From: Paenibacillus sp. FSL R5-0766
GTDB lineage: Bacteria > Bacillota > Bacilli > Paenibacillales > Paenibacillaceae
Direction of reading: 5' to 3'
DNA length: 64,000 nt
NCBI RefSeq assembly: GCF_037971845.1
Contig: NZ_CP150227.1
Location: 372,001-436,000 of the forward strand
Positions within the stretch are counted from its first letter, which is position 1. Every line of letters begins with the position of its first letter. A program made the translations under genes and the position numbers. The notes below the pieces were generated by a model. It saw nothing but the letters and a program-made list of their open reading frames with translations, was not told the DNA's origin and did no database searches. Below, in pieces: positions 1 to 8,921 of the stretch.

Positions 1-4
1 CGTA

Positions 5-1690
5 GTGAAACCTGTTGTAATAGACAACAACCGAATTTTTCGGAGAGTGGGCGTGATTCTGGCCCTCTTTCTGCTGACCATAAGTATTGGCATGCCGCTC
101 TTGCTGATCTTCTGGCAAAGTGTGTATCCGGACGGGCAGTGGGATTGGATGGCTCCGATTCGCACGATTACAGGTCATCATCTATCAGGTGTATTGCTGA
201 ACTCCGTCTGGCTTGGTATCTGCGTTGTAGCGGTAACCACGCTGCTGGCGCTACCGCTGGCCTGGATGATGGCGAAGACCCGAATGGGCGAGCATCGCTG
301 GGTGGATGTGATCCTGATGATTCCGTTCATGACCCCGCCGTATATCGGCTCGATGGGCTGGATTCTGTTTATGCAAAAAGGGGGATACCTTCAGCAATGG
401 GTGCCATCATCTGCGGGCTGGAGTGAGCTGTTCTTCAGCTTCTGGGGCATGGTGCTCATTATGAGCTTGCACCTGTTCCCATTCCTGTATCTGCTGCTTC
501 GGGATGCATTGATCCGAATCGGTGGCAATCTGGAAGAAGCGGGAGCTGTGCACGGTGCACGTGCGGGGTATCGTTTCAGACGTATTATTTTACCCCTGTT
601 GTTGTCGTCTTACGGCATGGGAATCATGCTGGTCTTTGTCAAAACGATTGCGGAATTCGGAACACCGGCAACCTTCGGGCGCAAGATTGGCTATTATGTC
701 ATGACCTCCGAAATTCATAAGTACATCTCCAGTTGGCCGATTGACTTCGGCAAGGCGACTTCGCTGGCATCGGTGCTGTTGTCCGTCTGTCTGGTGATGT
801 GGTACATGCAGTCTGCCATGAGCCGGAAGTTCACGTATCGTCTGGTGGGTGGCAAAGGGCAACGTTCGAAGCGATATTCTCTTCGTGGCGGAGCAGGATG
901 GTTGTGCGGGGTGTATCTTGCAATCCTGTTGATCCTGTCGATAGGTATCCCGTATTTCTCCATCATCGCCGCTTCGACCATGAAGTTACGGGGATCGGGA
1001 ATTGCTTTTGATAATCTGACTTTGGATCATTACAAAGAGCTGTTATCTTGGGGATCGGTGAGTATGAAGGCCATCGGGAACAGTCTGGGATTATCCCTCG
1101 CGGCTTCAACGGTCGCTGTTATTATCGGTACGGGGTTTGCACTGGCGATCGGCCGATCATCTTCATTCATGCAGCGTGTGATTGACTTGTTCAGTCTATT
1201 GCCTAATACGGTGCCGGGTATCGTGATGGTCGTGGGTCTGATTCTGTTCTGGAACTCACCCTGGATGCCAGTCACGTTGTATAACACCTACGGCATGGTT
1301 GTGCTCACGTACGTTGTGCTCTTCTTGCCTTACACCGTGCAGTATGTAAAATCGAGCTTTACCCAGATTGACGGAACGTTGTTCCAGGCTGGGCAAGTAT
1401 TTGGCGGGAAGCCGCTGTATATTCTGCGGCGAATCCTGATCCCGCTGATCCTGCCCGGCATGCTGGCGGGTTGGATGATGACCTTTACGATTGCTACCCG
1501 GGAGCTGGTAGGTTCGTTATTGATTCTTCCGCCGTCGATGCAGACGTCGGCTACGTATATTTTTGCCCAGTTTGAACAAGGTCAGGTATCACTGGGAATG
1601 GCGATGGCCGTGGTGACTGTAGGTATGACGGTGCTGATGCTGCTTGGAATCGAACTGCTGAATTCAAAGAGAAAGTGGAATGCATCATGA
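5..1690 (+). CDS. Iron-type ABC transporter permease, fused two-domain (possibly 5'-truncated)
   Basis: Inner-membrane channel of an ABC importer of the Fe3+/polyamine/thiamine class. About twelve hydrophobic segments fall in two homologous halves. Each half has an EAA-type cytoplasmic loop that docks on the ATPase: EEAGAVHGARAG near residue 177, and QAGQVFGGKPLYILRR near residue 460. The 561-residue length is normal for the fused FbpB/SfuB-like form. The first in-frame start is a GTG five bases from the window edge and no ribosome binding site can be seen, so the true start may lie outside. It overlaps the next gene by four bases (ATGA), so the two are translationally coupled. The binding protein and ATPase are presumably upstream of the window. 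The substrate cannot be told from sequence. Confidence 0.88.
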   Translation: MKPVVIDNNRIFRRVGVILALFLLTISIGMPLLLIFWQSVYPDGQWDWMAPIRTITGHHLSGVLLNSVWLGICVVAVTTLLALPLAWMMAKTRMGEHRWVDVILMIPFMTPPYIGSMGWILFMQKGGYLQQWVPSSAGWSELFFSFWGMVLIMSLHLFPFLYLLLRDALIRIGGNLEEAGAVHGARAGYRFRRIILPLLLSSYGMGIMLVFVKTIAEFGTPATFGRKIGYYVMTSEIHKYISSWPIDFGKATSLASVLLSVCLVMWYMQSAMSRKFTYRLVGGKGQRSKRYSLRGGAGWLCGVYLAILLILSIGIPYFSIIAASTMKLRGSGIAFDNLTLDHYKELLSWGSVSMKAIGNSLGLSLAASTVAVIIGTGFALAIGRSSSFMQRVIDLFSLLPNTVPGIVMVVGLILFWNSPWMPVTLYNTYGMVVLTYVVLFLPYTVQYVKSSFTQIDGTLFQAGQVFGGKPLYILRRILIPLILPGMLAGWMMTFTIATRELVGSLLILPPSMQTSATYIFAQFEQGQVSLGMAMAVVTVGMTVLMLLGIELLNSKRKWNAS

Positions 1691-3276
1691 TCAAACTGAA
1701 CATATGGGGCGGTGCAGGGGAACATGGACGTTCCGCCTATCTCCTGAGTGGGAGCAATGTTCGTCTTTTGCTGGATTGCGGTGTGAAAAAAGAAGGTACG
1801 GGCGAGTATCCGCTGATTGAACCGGAGATTGTCCCGCAACTGGACGCAGTCCTGTTGTCCCACGCCCATGAGGATCATTCGGTCGCCATCCCTTTGCTGT
1901 ATAAGATGGGCTACCAGGGTGAAGTGTGGACGACGAGAGAGACGAGGGCGCAGCTGCGTACATATTTTGCCAACTGGCGAAGGTTTGCAGAACGTGTCGG
2001 AGAGAAACTCCCTTACGATGAAGCAGATGAGCAAGCTATTCGTTATCGGTATCTGGAAGATGAGGTTGTATCCCAAAACTGGTTCGAACCCATTCCCGAA
2101 GTAAAAGTGATGTGGGGCCGGAGTGGACATCTGGCTGGATCCGTGTGGTTTGGGCTTGAAGTGGAAGCTAAGCGGATTTTCTATTCCGGGGACTACACGT
2201 CCGAGTCGATGCTTTTACAGGAGGATTGTCCAGCGGAGGCGTTCTGGCAGAAAAGCATGCTTCGTGAGAATCCTGTGTCCGATGCTCCGAGCAGCGAGCG
2301 GTGGGGTACGGAGCAACTAATCGTTATAAACAGTGGGCAAAAGGCTGGAGAATTCATAACGTCACAAGATCAGACATCTGTTGCATCAGAAGCGTCGTCA
2401 AGAACACTTGTATCCATGGAGATACCCATGAAGCAGGGGAATTTCACATCCAACGTAGCAGCTGGAGCAGTCAGAGCAGGCAGAGCAAACGTAGCAGACG
2501 CTGCGCCAATATCTTCCGTCGGGCTGGTAGATCTGGCGATCATTGATGCGGCCTACGGTACGGACCAAGATGCACAGGCTGACAAACTGGAACAGCTTGA
2601 ACGAGCCATTCGCCAGACGATTGCTCAAGGTGGAAAGGTGCTCTTACCTATGCCTGTCGTAGGGCGTGGACAGGAGATCATACTGTGGGCACAGCAACAA
2701 TTCCCGGCTATCCCAATCGTAGTGGAACAAGGGCTGGTGGAAGGGATGAAGCAGCTTATGCATGTTCCGTATTGGTTGAGGGAGAAGGGAGAGCATGTCA
2801 TTGGAAGTTCGTTGAAAGACAAAATTGATGGCTTTCTGACCGGACGAGGATGGGAGCTGCCTACAACCACCCAAGAGCGGGAACAACTGTTGGAACATCA
2901 TGCTGCTTCGCTATGGTTTATTCCGGACGGTATGATGCAGTCCTCGCTTGCCCGTTGGTACTATAGTCAATTATCGGACAAGGAGGAGAATCTGATTCTG
3001 CTCACCGGGCATGTTGCTCATGGTACATTTGCTGATAAGCTGCTACGGGTTCCTGACAAGTATGGAGCATGTGAGGTGCGGAAAATACGTTATAAAGTTC
3101 ATCAGGGCTGGAAGGATGTTGAACGGATGCTGCATCAGGTTCCAGCAAGGCATACGGTTCTTGTGCATGCTGGCCGGGCAGAGACGGACCGATTAAGAGA
3201 AGGTTTGCTCAGAAATAGCCCGTCACCGGGAACAGTTATACATTCACTGTCTGCTGGTGACGAGCTATATGTGTGA
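1687..3276 (+). CDS. MBL-fold metallo-hydrolase, RNase J/CPSF-like, with central insertion
   Basis: Metallo-beta-lactamase-fold hydrolase of 529 residues. The metal motif HAHEDH is at residues 59-64, a later histidine lies in SGHLAG, and YSGDYT follows, as in the RNA/DNA-processing branch of the fold. I place the start at ATG 1687, in the ATGA overlap with the permease stop. A GTG at 1675 in the same frame would add four residues but has no clear ribosome binding site. Residues about 190-275 form an Ala/Ser/Thr-rich, low-complexity insertion between the two catalytic parts. No signal peptide is visible, so it should be cytoplasmic. Linkage to the importer suggests it processes the imported compound, but the substrate is unknown. 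Confidence 0.82.
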   Translation: MIKLNIWGGAGEHGRSAYLLSGSNVRLLLDCGVKKEGTGEYPLIEPEIVPQLDAVLLSHAHEDHSVAIPLLYKMGYQGEVWTTRETRAQLRTYFANWRRFAERVGEKLPYDEADEQAIRYRYLEDEVVSQNWFEPIPEVKVMWGRSGHLAGSVWFGLEVEAKRIFYSGDYTSESMLLQEDCPAEAFWQKSMLRENPVSDAPSSERWGTEQLIVINSGQKAGEFITSQDQTSVASEASSRTLVSMEIPMKQGNFTSNVAAGAVRAGRANVADAAPISSVGLVDLAIIDAAYGTDQDAQADKLEQLERAIRQTIAQGGKVLLPMPVVGRGQEIILWAQQQFPAIPIVVEQGLVEGMKQLMHVPYWLREKGEHVIGSSLKDKIDGFLTGRGWELPTTTQEREQLLEHHAASLWFIPDGMMQSSLARWYYSQLSDKEENLILLTGHVAHGTFADKLLRVPDKYGACEVRKIRYKVHQGWKDVERMLHQVPARHTVLVHAGRAETDRLREGLLRNSPSPGTVIHSLSAGDELYV

Positions 3277-3308
3277 ATTGTGCATGAATCGAATTGATGC
3301 GTCAGATT

Positions 3309-3335
3309 GGAACGTCCCTGAGGACGTTCTTTTTC
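3309..3335 (+). terminator. Rho-independent terminator after the MBL gene
   Basis: Perfect 7-bp stem AACGTCC/GGACGTT (3311-3317 and 3322-3328) with loop CTGA, followed by C and five T. It lies 35 bases after the hydrolase stop and just before the end of the convergent lipoprotein gene. Confidence 0.85.
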
Positions 3336-3352
3336 CATTGTTGTCTGATCAT

Positions 3353-3913
3353 TTAGGGTTCGCGATGAATGGGGTGCTCCAGTTCGGCATGACCCATCAA
3401 ACTATCAACGGCTTCACCATCCACCAGTATATCCAGGCTGTTCACTTCATCAAATTGAAACATCGTTGTTGTTAAAGCTTCCAATGCGAGCAATTCTCCG
3501 CTGGTACCGAGATTGGCTTCAGCGGGGATATGAACATCCAAAGTCACTGTACCCTCAGCATATTGGATAGAGAGCAATTCCACCTGCTCCCAGAGGGAAA
3601 CAAGCTTTGAATCGTTGTTCGTTTGCAACGCTACAAATGTTTTTTCATATTTTTCGGAGTCATCCTTGTACTCAATTTCCTGCTCTGTTTTCTCTAGCTC
3701 AAGTACCTGAGAGTCTGCCAAATATACATCGACAACTTGTGTATTCATTGTGCCCAGATCCAACTCCGTTTCGGATGGGTTTGGTGCCTGCACCTGTCCT
3801 CCCTGAACAGCAGGTTCATTCGAACCGGATTGGCTCACTGGCTTCTGGGCACATCCAACTCCGATAAGGATCAAGCATGATAATATAAGTGCCCAACCTA
3901 GCTTCTTATTCAA
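3353..3913 (-). CDS. Lipoprotein with GerMN-like domain
   Basis: Predicted lipoprotein of 186 residues anchored on the outer face of the membrane. The start is taken as TTG at 3913, preceded by AAAGGAAG at a spacing of 7. The longer in-frame extension to 3976 would put some 20 polar residues before the signal sequence. The signal sequence (NKKLGWALILSCLILIGVG) ends in a lipobox with the lipidated Cys. The C-terminal half (SVQYAEGTVTLDVHIPAE-like strands, then a TMFQFDEVNSLDILVDGE segment) resembles the GerMN/sporulation-germination fold seen in GerM and LpqB. It lies 34 bases downstream of the amidase on the same strand, so the two probably share an mRNA and act on the cell envelope. The family call is by pattern only. 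Confidence 0.7.
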   Translation of the reverse strand: MNKKLGWALILSCLILIGVGCAQKPVSQSGSNEPAVQGGQVQAPNPSETELDLGTMNTQVVDVYLADSQVLELEKTEQEIEYKDDSEKYEKTFVALQTNNDSKLVSLWEQVELLSIQYAEGTVTLDVHIPAEANLGTSGELLALEALTTTMFQFDEVNSLDILVDGEAVDSLMGHAELEHPIHREP

Positions 3914-3947
3914 AGAAACACTTCCTTTATCTGATTTATTTGATGAT

Positions 3948-5360
3948 TTACAGGCCCAAATACTCCTTGATTCCATCGGCTATCGCTTGAGCGGCTTTCG
4001 TCTGAACAACTTCGGACGACATCAGTTCTTCGTCGAGTACATTACTCAAGAATCCCACTTCCAAAAGCACTGCAGGCATGGTCGTGTCTCGGATTACTTC
4101 CAAGTTGCCATTTTTCACACCACGATCTCTGAGACCCATGGCTTCCACCAAACGTTGATGAATGATAGTGGCTAATTCTTTGCTATTACTGCGTTGATAG
4201 TAGTATGTCTCCGTACCTGTGGCTTGGGGGGCAGACTTCACACTATTGCCGTGGATAGATACGAATACATCCGCATTTAATTGATTGGCGAGTTGAACAC
4301 GCTCAGGGCGAGTTGGATAAGTATCACCTTCACGAGTCATCACCAATTCGATATTGGGTTCATTGAGCAACAGGGCTTGTACTTTGTGAGCTAATGCCAG
4401 ATTGTATTCCTTCTCGGGTTTGTTCGTGATGCTAATCGTCCCTGGATCACTGCCACCGTGTCCTGGATCGATGACCACAACCTTGCGTCCTGAGTCGCCT
4501 ACTGGAGTGACTGGAGCAGGTGTGACATTGTCACCCGCAACATTCAGATCAATAATCAGTTTGTCGGCAATCACATTGTGGCTGTACTGGACATCCTTCA
4601 CATTATTCAATTCTACAACAATTCGAACTTGCGCCGGATCTCGTTTGAAAAGCGAATATCTCACTTCCGTTACATTGGGATAACCACTCACATCCAGCTT
4701 GCCATTGAACCCTTGATCCAGCGGTTGGGAGATATCACCAAAGGTGGCTCCGGGCAAGTCCACAACCAAACGATCAGGGTATTTGAGGGTTGTTACTACC
4801 GGCTGAACGGCCCCATCGGTGGATAAAACGAGCTGATTGTTGGCAAATTGGATATCGGTAACCTGAGCGGTAGAGCTTGAATCCCCTTTTCCAGAACTGT
4901 TGCCTGGTTCGATAGCAGGTCCCTTGCTGGTGTTTGTTAAGTATACGATCTTGTCTTGATTGTTCCATCTTACCTTAAGCCCCATTTGTTCACTGACAAA
5001 TCGAATGGGAACCACCAGCGTTTTATTCAAAATCTGCGGTGCTGTGTTCAAAGTGACTTGTTTGTCAGCAACCATGGCTTGCTTTTGATCGACGGTTAGG
5101 GAGATCGTCTGTTGATCTTGCTGAATTTTTACAGTGCGTGCTTGTTGGTTCCAATCGACTTTGAATTTCAAATTTTCGGCAACGACACGAATCGGGATCA
5201 TCACGTTTTTATTGATAATCGTCACCTGTACATCACTTGGGAGGACTAATTCCTCTCCATCCATAAAGATTTTCGACGTGCTTGCAGCGGCATTTCCCTG
5301 ATTAGGGAGCAAAACGAGTAAGAATAGACTCAAAAACAGTAGTAAAATGGTTTTCTTCAT
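3948..5360 (-). CDS. N-acetylmuramoyl-L-alanine amidase (Cu-amine-oxidase N-like + AMIN + Amidase_3)
   Basis: Secreted zinc amidase that cuts the bond between MurNAc and the stem peptide. Order of parts over 470 residues: signal peptide (1 to about 24, ending GNAAA); copper-amine-oxidase-like N-terminal domain (about 30-145, two copies of the VPIRFV/WN-type repeat); a Gly/Ser linker; an AMIN domain (about 165-280, wall binding); and an Amidase_3 domain (294-470). The catalytic domain keeps DPGHGG (298-303), the zinc-binding Glu in KEYN, the second His in SIHGN (about 370) and the catalytic Glu in LLEVGF (434). The start has GAGGTGG four bases upstream. It is divergent from anmK across a 283-base gap. 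The product type fits the neighbouring muropeptide salvage genes. Confidence 0.93.
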   Translation of the reverse strand: MKKTILLLFLSLFLLVLLPNQGNAAASTSKIFMDGEELVLPSDVQVTIINKNVMIPIRVVAENLKFKVDWNQQARTVKIQQDQQTISLTVDQKQAMVADKQVTLNTAPQILNKTLVVPIRFVSEQMGLKVRWNNQDKIVYLTNTSKGPAIEPGNSSGKGDSSSTAQVTDIQFANNQLVLSTDGAVQPVVTTLKYPDRLVVDLPGATFGDISQPLDQGFNGKLDVSGYPNVTEVRYSLFKRDPAQVRIVVELNNVKDVQYSHNVIADKLIIDLNVAGDNVTPAPVTPVGDSGRKVVVIDPGHGGSDPGTISITNKPEKEYNLALAHKVQALLLNEPNIELVMTREGDTYPTRPERVQLANQLNADVFVSIHGNSVKSAPQATGTETYYYQRSNSKELATIIHQRLVEAMGLRDRGVKNGNLEVIRDTTMPAVLLEVGFLSNVLDEELMSSEVVQTKAAQAIADGIKEYLGL

Positions 5361-5538
5361 TATCCACCTCGACTAGTATTAGATCTATATCTAACTTTCC
5401 AAAATATCCCTACATAATATAAACGGTAAAAATGTAAAAATGTTTCTCTTCTGATATCTAATTATCAATTGATGGATGAAAACATGATGTGTGATCGCAA
5501 ATGGGGTGAATCTCTCTCTTTTTATTTTTAATGATGTA

Positions 5539-5586
5539 ATTAAATTTCATATAATGTTTGACTTGTGAAATTTAATATCATATACT
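5539..5586 (+). promoter_or_regulatory. anmK promoter inside an 11-bp inverted repeat (candidate MurR operator)
   Basis: A sigma-A promoter is clear: TTGACT (5558-5563), 17-base spacer, TATACT (5581-5586). A perfect inverted repeat brackets and overlaps the -35 box and spacer: ATTAAATTTCA (5539-5549) and TGAAATTTAAT (5566-5576). The arrangement suits a repressor, and the RpiR-family regulator encoded downstream is the obvious candidate. A related A/T-rich inverted repeat lies before the kinase and importer genes near 9.95 kb. Confidence 0.65.
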
Positions 5587-5643
5587 GGGTGAAATTATGG
5601 CAGGATGACGTGTTCATCGAGTCTTGCAGGAGGTTGGAAGTGG

Positions 5644-6873
5644 ATGAATACAGGCAGCTATCCGATGTGGGAGAAGTATCGTTTGAAGCAGGAGCATCTG
5701 GTCATCGGACTAATGTCAGGAACGTCACTTGATGGAACAGATGCGGCACTAGTGCGTATTCAAACCGATATGAGCGGGGCATTACAGCAGATCGAGCTGG
5801 TTGATTTTGTCTGTGTGCCTTATTCGAATGGATTGAGAGACGTACTGATCCGGTTATGTTCACCGGGGACGGCGCGTGTCGACGAGCTGACAGCCGCGCA
5901 TTTTGGTATATCGGAGTGGTATGCGCATAGTGTTACGGAACTGATGCAGTCTGCCGGTATTTCAACGCAGCAGGTGGATGTGATCAGCATGCATGGACAG
6001 ACGGTATGGCATGCTCCTGTAGCATCTGCATTTCCAGGGCCAACGGGAGCAAGTATTGATGTGGTATCGACATTGCAGATCGGTGAATGTGCTGTCGTTC
6101 GAGAACGGACTGGACTGCCAGTGATTGGAAACTTGCGAGCAAGGGATATGGCGGCTGGTGGGGAAGGTGCCCCGCTTACGCCTTATGCGGATGCTCTGAT
6201 GTTCCGAAGCCCGACGGAAGGGCGGCTGGTGCAGAATATCGGTGGCATTGGCAATGTGACGGTGCTTCCCTCCGAGTCATCTACCGAAGGTATTTCGGCA
6301 TTTGATACGGGACCGGGTAATATGGTGATGGACGCCATTGTGCGTCAGGCAACGGATGGGCGGCAGCATTATGATCCGAATGGAAGTATTGCCGCACAGG
6401 GGAAGGTCGATCAGGGTCTGGTAGACCTGTGTTTGGAGGATGAGTATTTCAAAAGACTTCCACCGAAAAGTACCGGGCGAGAAGTATATGGAGCCGCGTA
6501 TGCAGTGAGACTGATGGAGATGGCCGCAAAGCGTTCCTTATCTCTTGAAGATACGCTGGCTACTGCCACCTGTCTGACCGCGGAAACTATCGTGCGTGCA
6601 GTGAAGGATTTTATCCTGCCCAAGGTGCAAATATCGGCCATGCTCGCGTGCGGTGGTGGCACTTCCAATGCCACGTTAATGGAGATGATCCGTCAGAGAC
6701 TACCTGAGGATATCCGTTTAGAACGAACAGCAGATTATGGCATACCCGATGATGCTCGGGAAGCCATTGGATTTGCTCTACTTGGCCATGAGGCACTTAT
6801 GGGAAGAACCAATACACTCCCGGCAGTAACCGGCGCGAAACACGCCGTAATCTCAGGCAATCTCACACTCTAG
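5644..6873 (+). CDS. anmK: Anhydro-N-acetylmuramic acid kinase
   Basis: Phosphorylates 1,6-anhydro-MurNAc and opens the anhydro ring to give MurNAc-6-phosphate, the substrate of MurQ. Cytoplasmic enzyme of the ASKHA kinase fold. The N-terminal phosphate motif GLMSGTSLDGTD is at residues 22-33, QNIGGIGN and FDTGPGNMVMDA lie centrally, and AMLACGGGTSN near the C-terminus. I start it at ATG 5644, with AGGAGGT at 5628-5634 (spacing 9), giving 409 residues. An upstream ATG at 5605 would add 13 residues without a good ribosome binding site. It is followed 116 bases later by the MurR-type regulator and is probably cotranscribed. Anhydro-muropeptides are best known from lytic transglycosylases, so the enzyme's role in a Gram-positive may include exogenous wall fragments. 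Confidence 0.93.
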   Translation: MNTGSYPMWEKYRLKQEHLVIGLMSGTSLDGTDAALVRIQTDMSGALQQIELVDFVCVPYSNGLRDVLIRLCSPGTARVDELTAAHFGISEWYAHSVTELMQSAGISTQQVDVISMHGQTVWHAPVASAFPGPTGASIDVVSTLQIGECAVVRERTGLPVIGNLRARDMAAGGEGAPLTPYADALMFRSPTEGRLVQNIGGIGNVTVLPSESSTEGISAFDTGPGNMVMDAIVRQATDGRQHYDPNGSIAAQGKVDQGLVDLCLEDEYFKRLPPKSTGREVYGAAYAVRLMEMAAKRSLSLEDTLATATCLTAETIVRAVKDFILPKVQISAMLACGGGTSNATLMEMIRQRLPEDIRLERTADYGIPDDAREAIGFALLGHEALMGRTNTLPAVTGAKHAVISGNLTL

Positions 6874-6989
6874 TGAGTTATGACTTTAATTGGAGTTCAG
6901 TTATGGAAGGGCGAGGAATTCGATTAGACGCGAGTGGAATTATAAGATAAAATGCTTGTACATGAATGCAGTACGGAAAGGAGGAGCGA

Positions 6990-7838
6990 ATGGAAGGCAT
7001 GAAAGGTGGACTTGTACGTTTACGCGCATTAATGGATGACTTGACCCCGTCCGAACGGAAGATCGGAGCTTATATTCTCGATCACCCGCAAGAAACTGTT
7101 CAATCCTCGGTGGCCCAGTTGTCTGAACGGAGTGGAGGCAGCCCAGCTGCCATTATCCGTCTCTGCAAATCACTGGGTGTAACGGGTTTTCAGGAGCTGA
7201 AGCTGAAGATTGCCGGAGATTTGCAGACGAGTGAGCCATATCAATATACGGAGATTCGTCCCCAGGACTCCATGGAGAGCATTATTCAGCATGTGTCCGC
7301 AAACAATATTCAGTCGGTGAAGGATACGGTTCATATTCTGGACCCACGTCTGGTGGAAAAAGCCGTGGACGTGCTTCATCAGGCAAACCGGATCTTTTTC
7401 TATGGAGTAGGGGCCTCCAATCTGATTGCGCTGGATGCACATTACAAGTTCATGCGAATCAATCGCACAAGCTTTTCGTTCGCCGATCCGCATATGCAGA
7501 TTTCGTCCGCAACGACGCTTCGTGAAGATGATGCGGTGGTATGTATCTCGTATTCAGGGGAGACGTCGAACGTAATCTCCTGTCTCAAGCATGCTCATGA
7601 TGGTGGTGCAGCGACAATCAGCATTACCAAGTGGGGCAGCAATACACTCAGTAGTATGGCAGATGTGCCCCTGATGATTACTTCCACCGAAAGTGATATT
7701 CGAAGCGGAGCAACTTCGTCACGGATTGCACAACTGAACGTGATCGATATTTTGTATCTGGCGATTGCCAGTCGGGATTACAACCAGTCGGTGGAGTATT
7801 TGGAGAAGAGCCGACAGGCTATTCTGGAGCACAAGTGA
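6990..7838 (+). CDS. murR: RpiR-family transcriptional regulator (MurR-like)
   Basis: Cytoplasmic regulator with an N-terminal HTH_6 DNA-binding domain (residues about 1-78, including PSERKIGAYILDHP and SPAAIIRLCKSLG) and a C-terminal SIS sugar-phosphate-binding domain (about 115-260, with FFYGVGASN and ISYSGETSNV). In MurR proteins the SIS domain senses MurNAc-6-phosphate. The start at ATG 6990 has AAAGGAGG five bases upstream and gives 282 residues; an ATG at 6966 in frame lacks this. Position between anmK and murQ supports control of the whole salvage locus through the A/T-rich inverted repeats near 5.55 and 9.95 kb. The family is certain; the ligand is inferred from context. Confidence 0.85.
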   Translation: MEGMKGGLVRLRALMDDLTPSERKIGAYILDHPQETVQSSVAQLSERSGGSPAAIIRLCKSLGVTGFQELKLKIAGDLQTSEPYQYTEIRPQDSMESIIQHVSANNIQSVKDTVHILDPRLVEKAVDVLHQANRIFFYGVGASNLIALDAHYKFMRINRTSFSFADPHMQISSATTLREDDAVVCISYSGETSNVISCLKHAHDGGAATISITKWGSNTLSSMADVPLMITSTESDIRSGATSSRIAQLNVIDILYLAIASRDYNQSVEYLEKSRQAILEHK

Positions 7839-7852
7839 AGTAGAACCATATG

Positions 7853-7888
7853 AATCCCTTTCTGTTTATGCAGGAGGGGATTTTTTGA
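7853..7888 (+). terminator. Terminator after murR
   Basis: AATCCC...GGGATT stem with inner pairing of CTG/CAG, then a run of six T. It is 15 bases past the regulator stop. Confidence 0.7.
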
Positions 7889-7921
7889 CGGATTATATCC
7901 GCTTTTAGTATAAAAAAATAA

Positions 7922-7958
7922 AAAAAAGAGCCCAGACTAATGGACTAATGTCGGGCTC
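7922..7958 (-). terminator. Terminator after murQ
   Basis: On the minus strand GAGCCCGAC pairs with GTCTGGGCTC (one bulge), followed by a long T run (A run at 7912-7927 on the plus strand). It ends the leftward kinase-murQ unit. Confidence 0.8.
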
Positions 7959-7993
7959 CTCCCTTTCAACCTCTAATAATACCCCTGTACGGC

Positions 7994-8899
7994 TCAGGAA
8001 GGCCCCGCAATGGCGCTGCGGACAAATCCGTCAGCCAGATCAAGCCTGTGTTGGGCTTCCGTTGCGTCCACACCTGCCATCAGCATGACGATTGCCGTTT
8101 TTACATGACCGTCTGCACCGGTAAAAGCCTCTTCAATATCCGCTTCATTTGCTCCGGTTGCCAGATGGATCATGCGTTTGGCCCGATGGACAAGCTTCTC
8201 ATTCGAAGGGTTCAGATCAACCATGAAATTACGGTAAACCTTGCCCAGACGAATCATGGCGGTAGTGGTGAGCATGTTCAAAATCATTTTCTGTGCGCTG
8301 CCTGCCTTCATACGTGTTGAACCCATGACAACCTCTGGGCCGACAACAGCCTCAATGCTCACATCAGCCAACAGGGTCATCGGCGTGCCTGCATTATTGC
8401 TCAGGCTGATCACCGTAGCCCCGATCTCCTTGGCGTGCCTCATCGCACCCAGCACATACGGCGTTCGTCCACTGGCTGCAATGCCAACCACAACATCGTT
8501 TTTGTCTAAGCCATGTTCATCAAGGTCCGCAGCTCCCAACTCCTCATTATCTTCAGCACCTTCAACCGGGTCCTTCACTGCCCGGAATCCCCCTGCAATT
8601 ATACCCTGCACCATGGATGGCGGGGTTCCGTAGGTAGGCGGGCATTCCGAAGCGTCAAGTATTCCTAATCGTCCACTGGTACCTGCGCCTACATAAAATA
8701 GCCTCCCACCAGACTGAAACGCCTTCAAGATCCGATCCGCAGCTTGGGCAATGACCGGAATGAGGGGCTGAATGAGCTCCGCAATCCGTTGATCTTCCTT
8801 ATTAATGAGCTCCATAATTTCTACCGAAGGCAATTCATCTATATGATCCGATAGTGGATTGGGTTGTTCTGTTAGTAGTGAATTCAGCATGTGATTCAT
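7994..8899 (-). CDS. murQ: N-acetylmuramic acid 6-phosphate etherase
   Basis: Cleaves the D-lactyl ether of MurNAc-6-phosphate to give GlcNAc-6-phosphate and D-lactate, the committed step of MurNAc salvage. It is a SIS-fold protein of 301 residues, the family's usual length. GAGTSGRLG (71-79) binds phosphate. The acidic residues in DASECPPT (Glu85) and VEGAEDNEE match the two catalytic glutamates known in E. coli MurQ. The start at 8899 has AAGGAGG eight bases upstream. An in-frame ATG at 8935 would overlap the kinase gene by 14 bases and has no ribosome binding site. It lies directly downstream of the kinase gene that would supply its substrate. Confidence 0.95.
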   Translation of the reverse strand: MNHMLNSLLTEQPNPLSDHIDELPSVEIMELINKEDQRIAELIQPLIPVIAQAADRILKAFQSGGRLFYVGAGTSGRLGILDASECPPTYGTPPSMVQGIIAGGFRAVKDPVEGAEDNEELGAADLDEHGLDKNDVVVGIAASGRTPYVLGAMRHAKEIGATVISLSNNAGTPMTLLADVSIEAVVGPEVVMGSTRMKAGSAQKMILNMLTTTAMIRLGKVYRNFMVDLNPSNEKLVHRAKRMIHLATGANEADIEEAFTGADGHVKTAIVMLMAGVDATEAQHRLDLADGFVRSAIAGPS

Positions 8900-8921
8900 C
8901 CGTATGGCCTCCTTCTCTATT

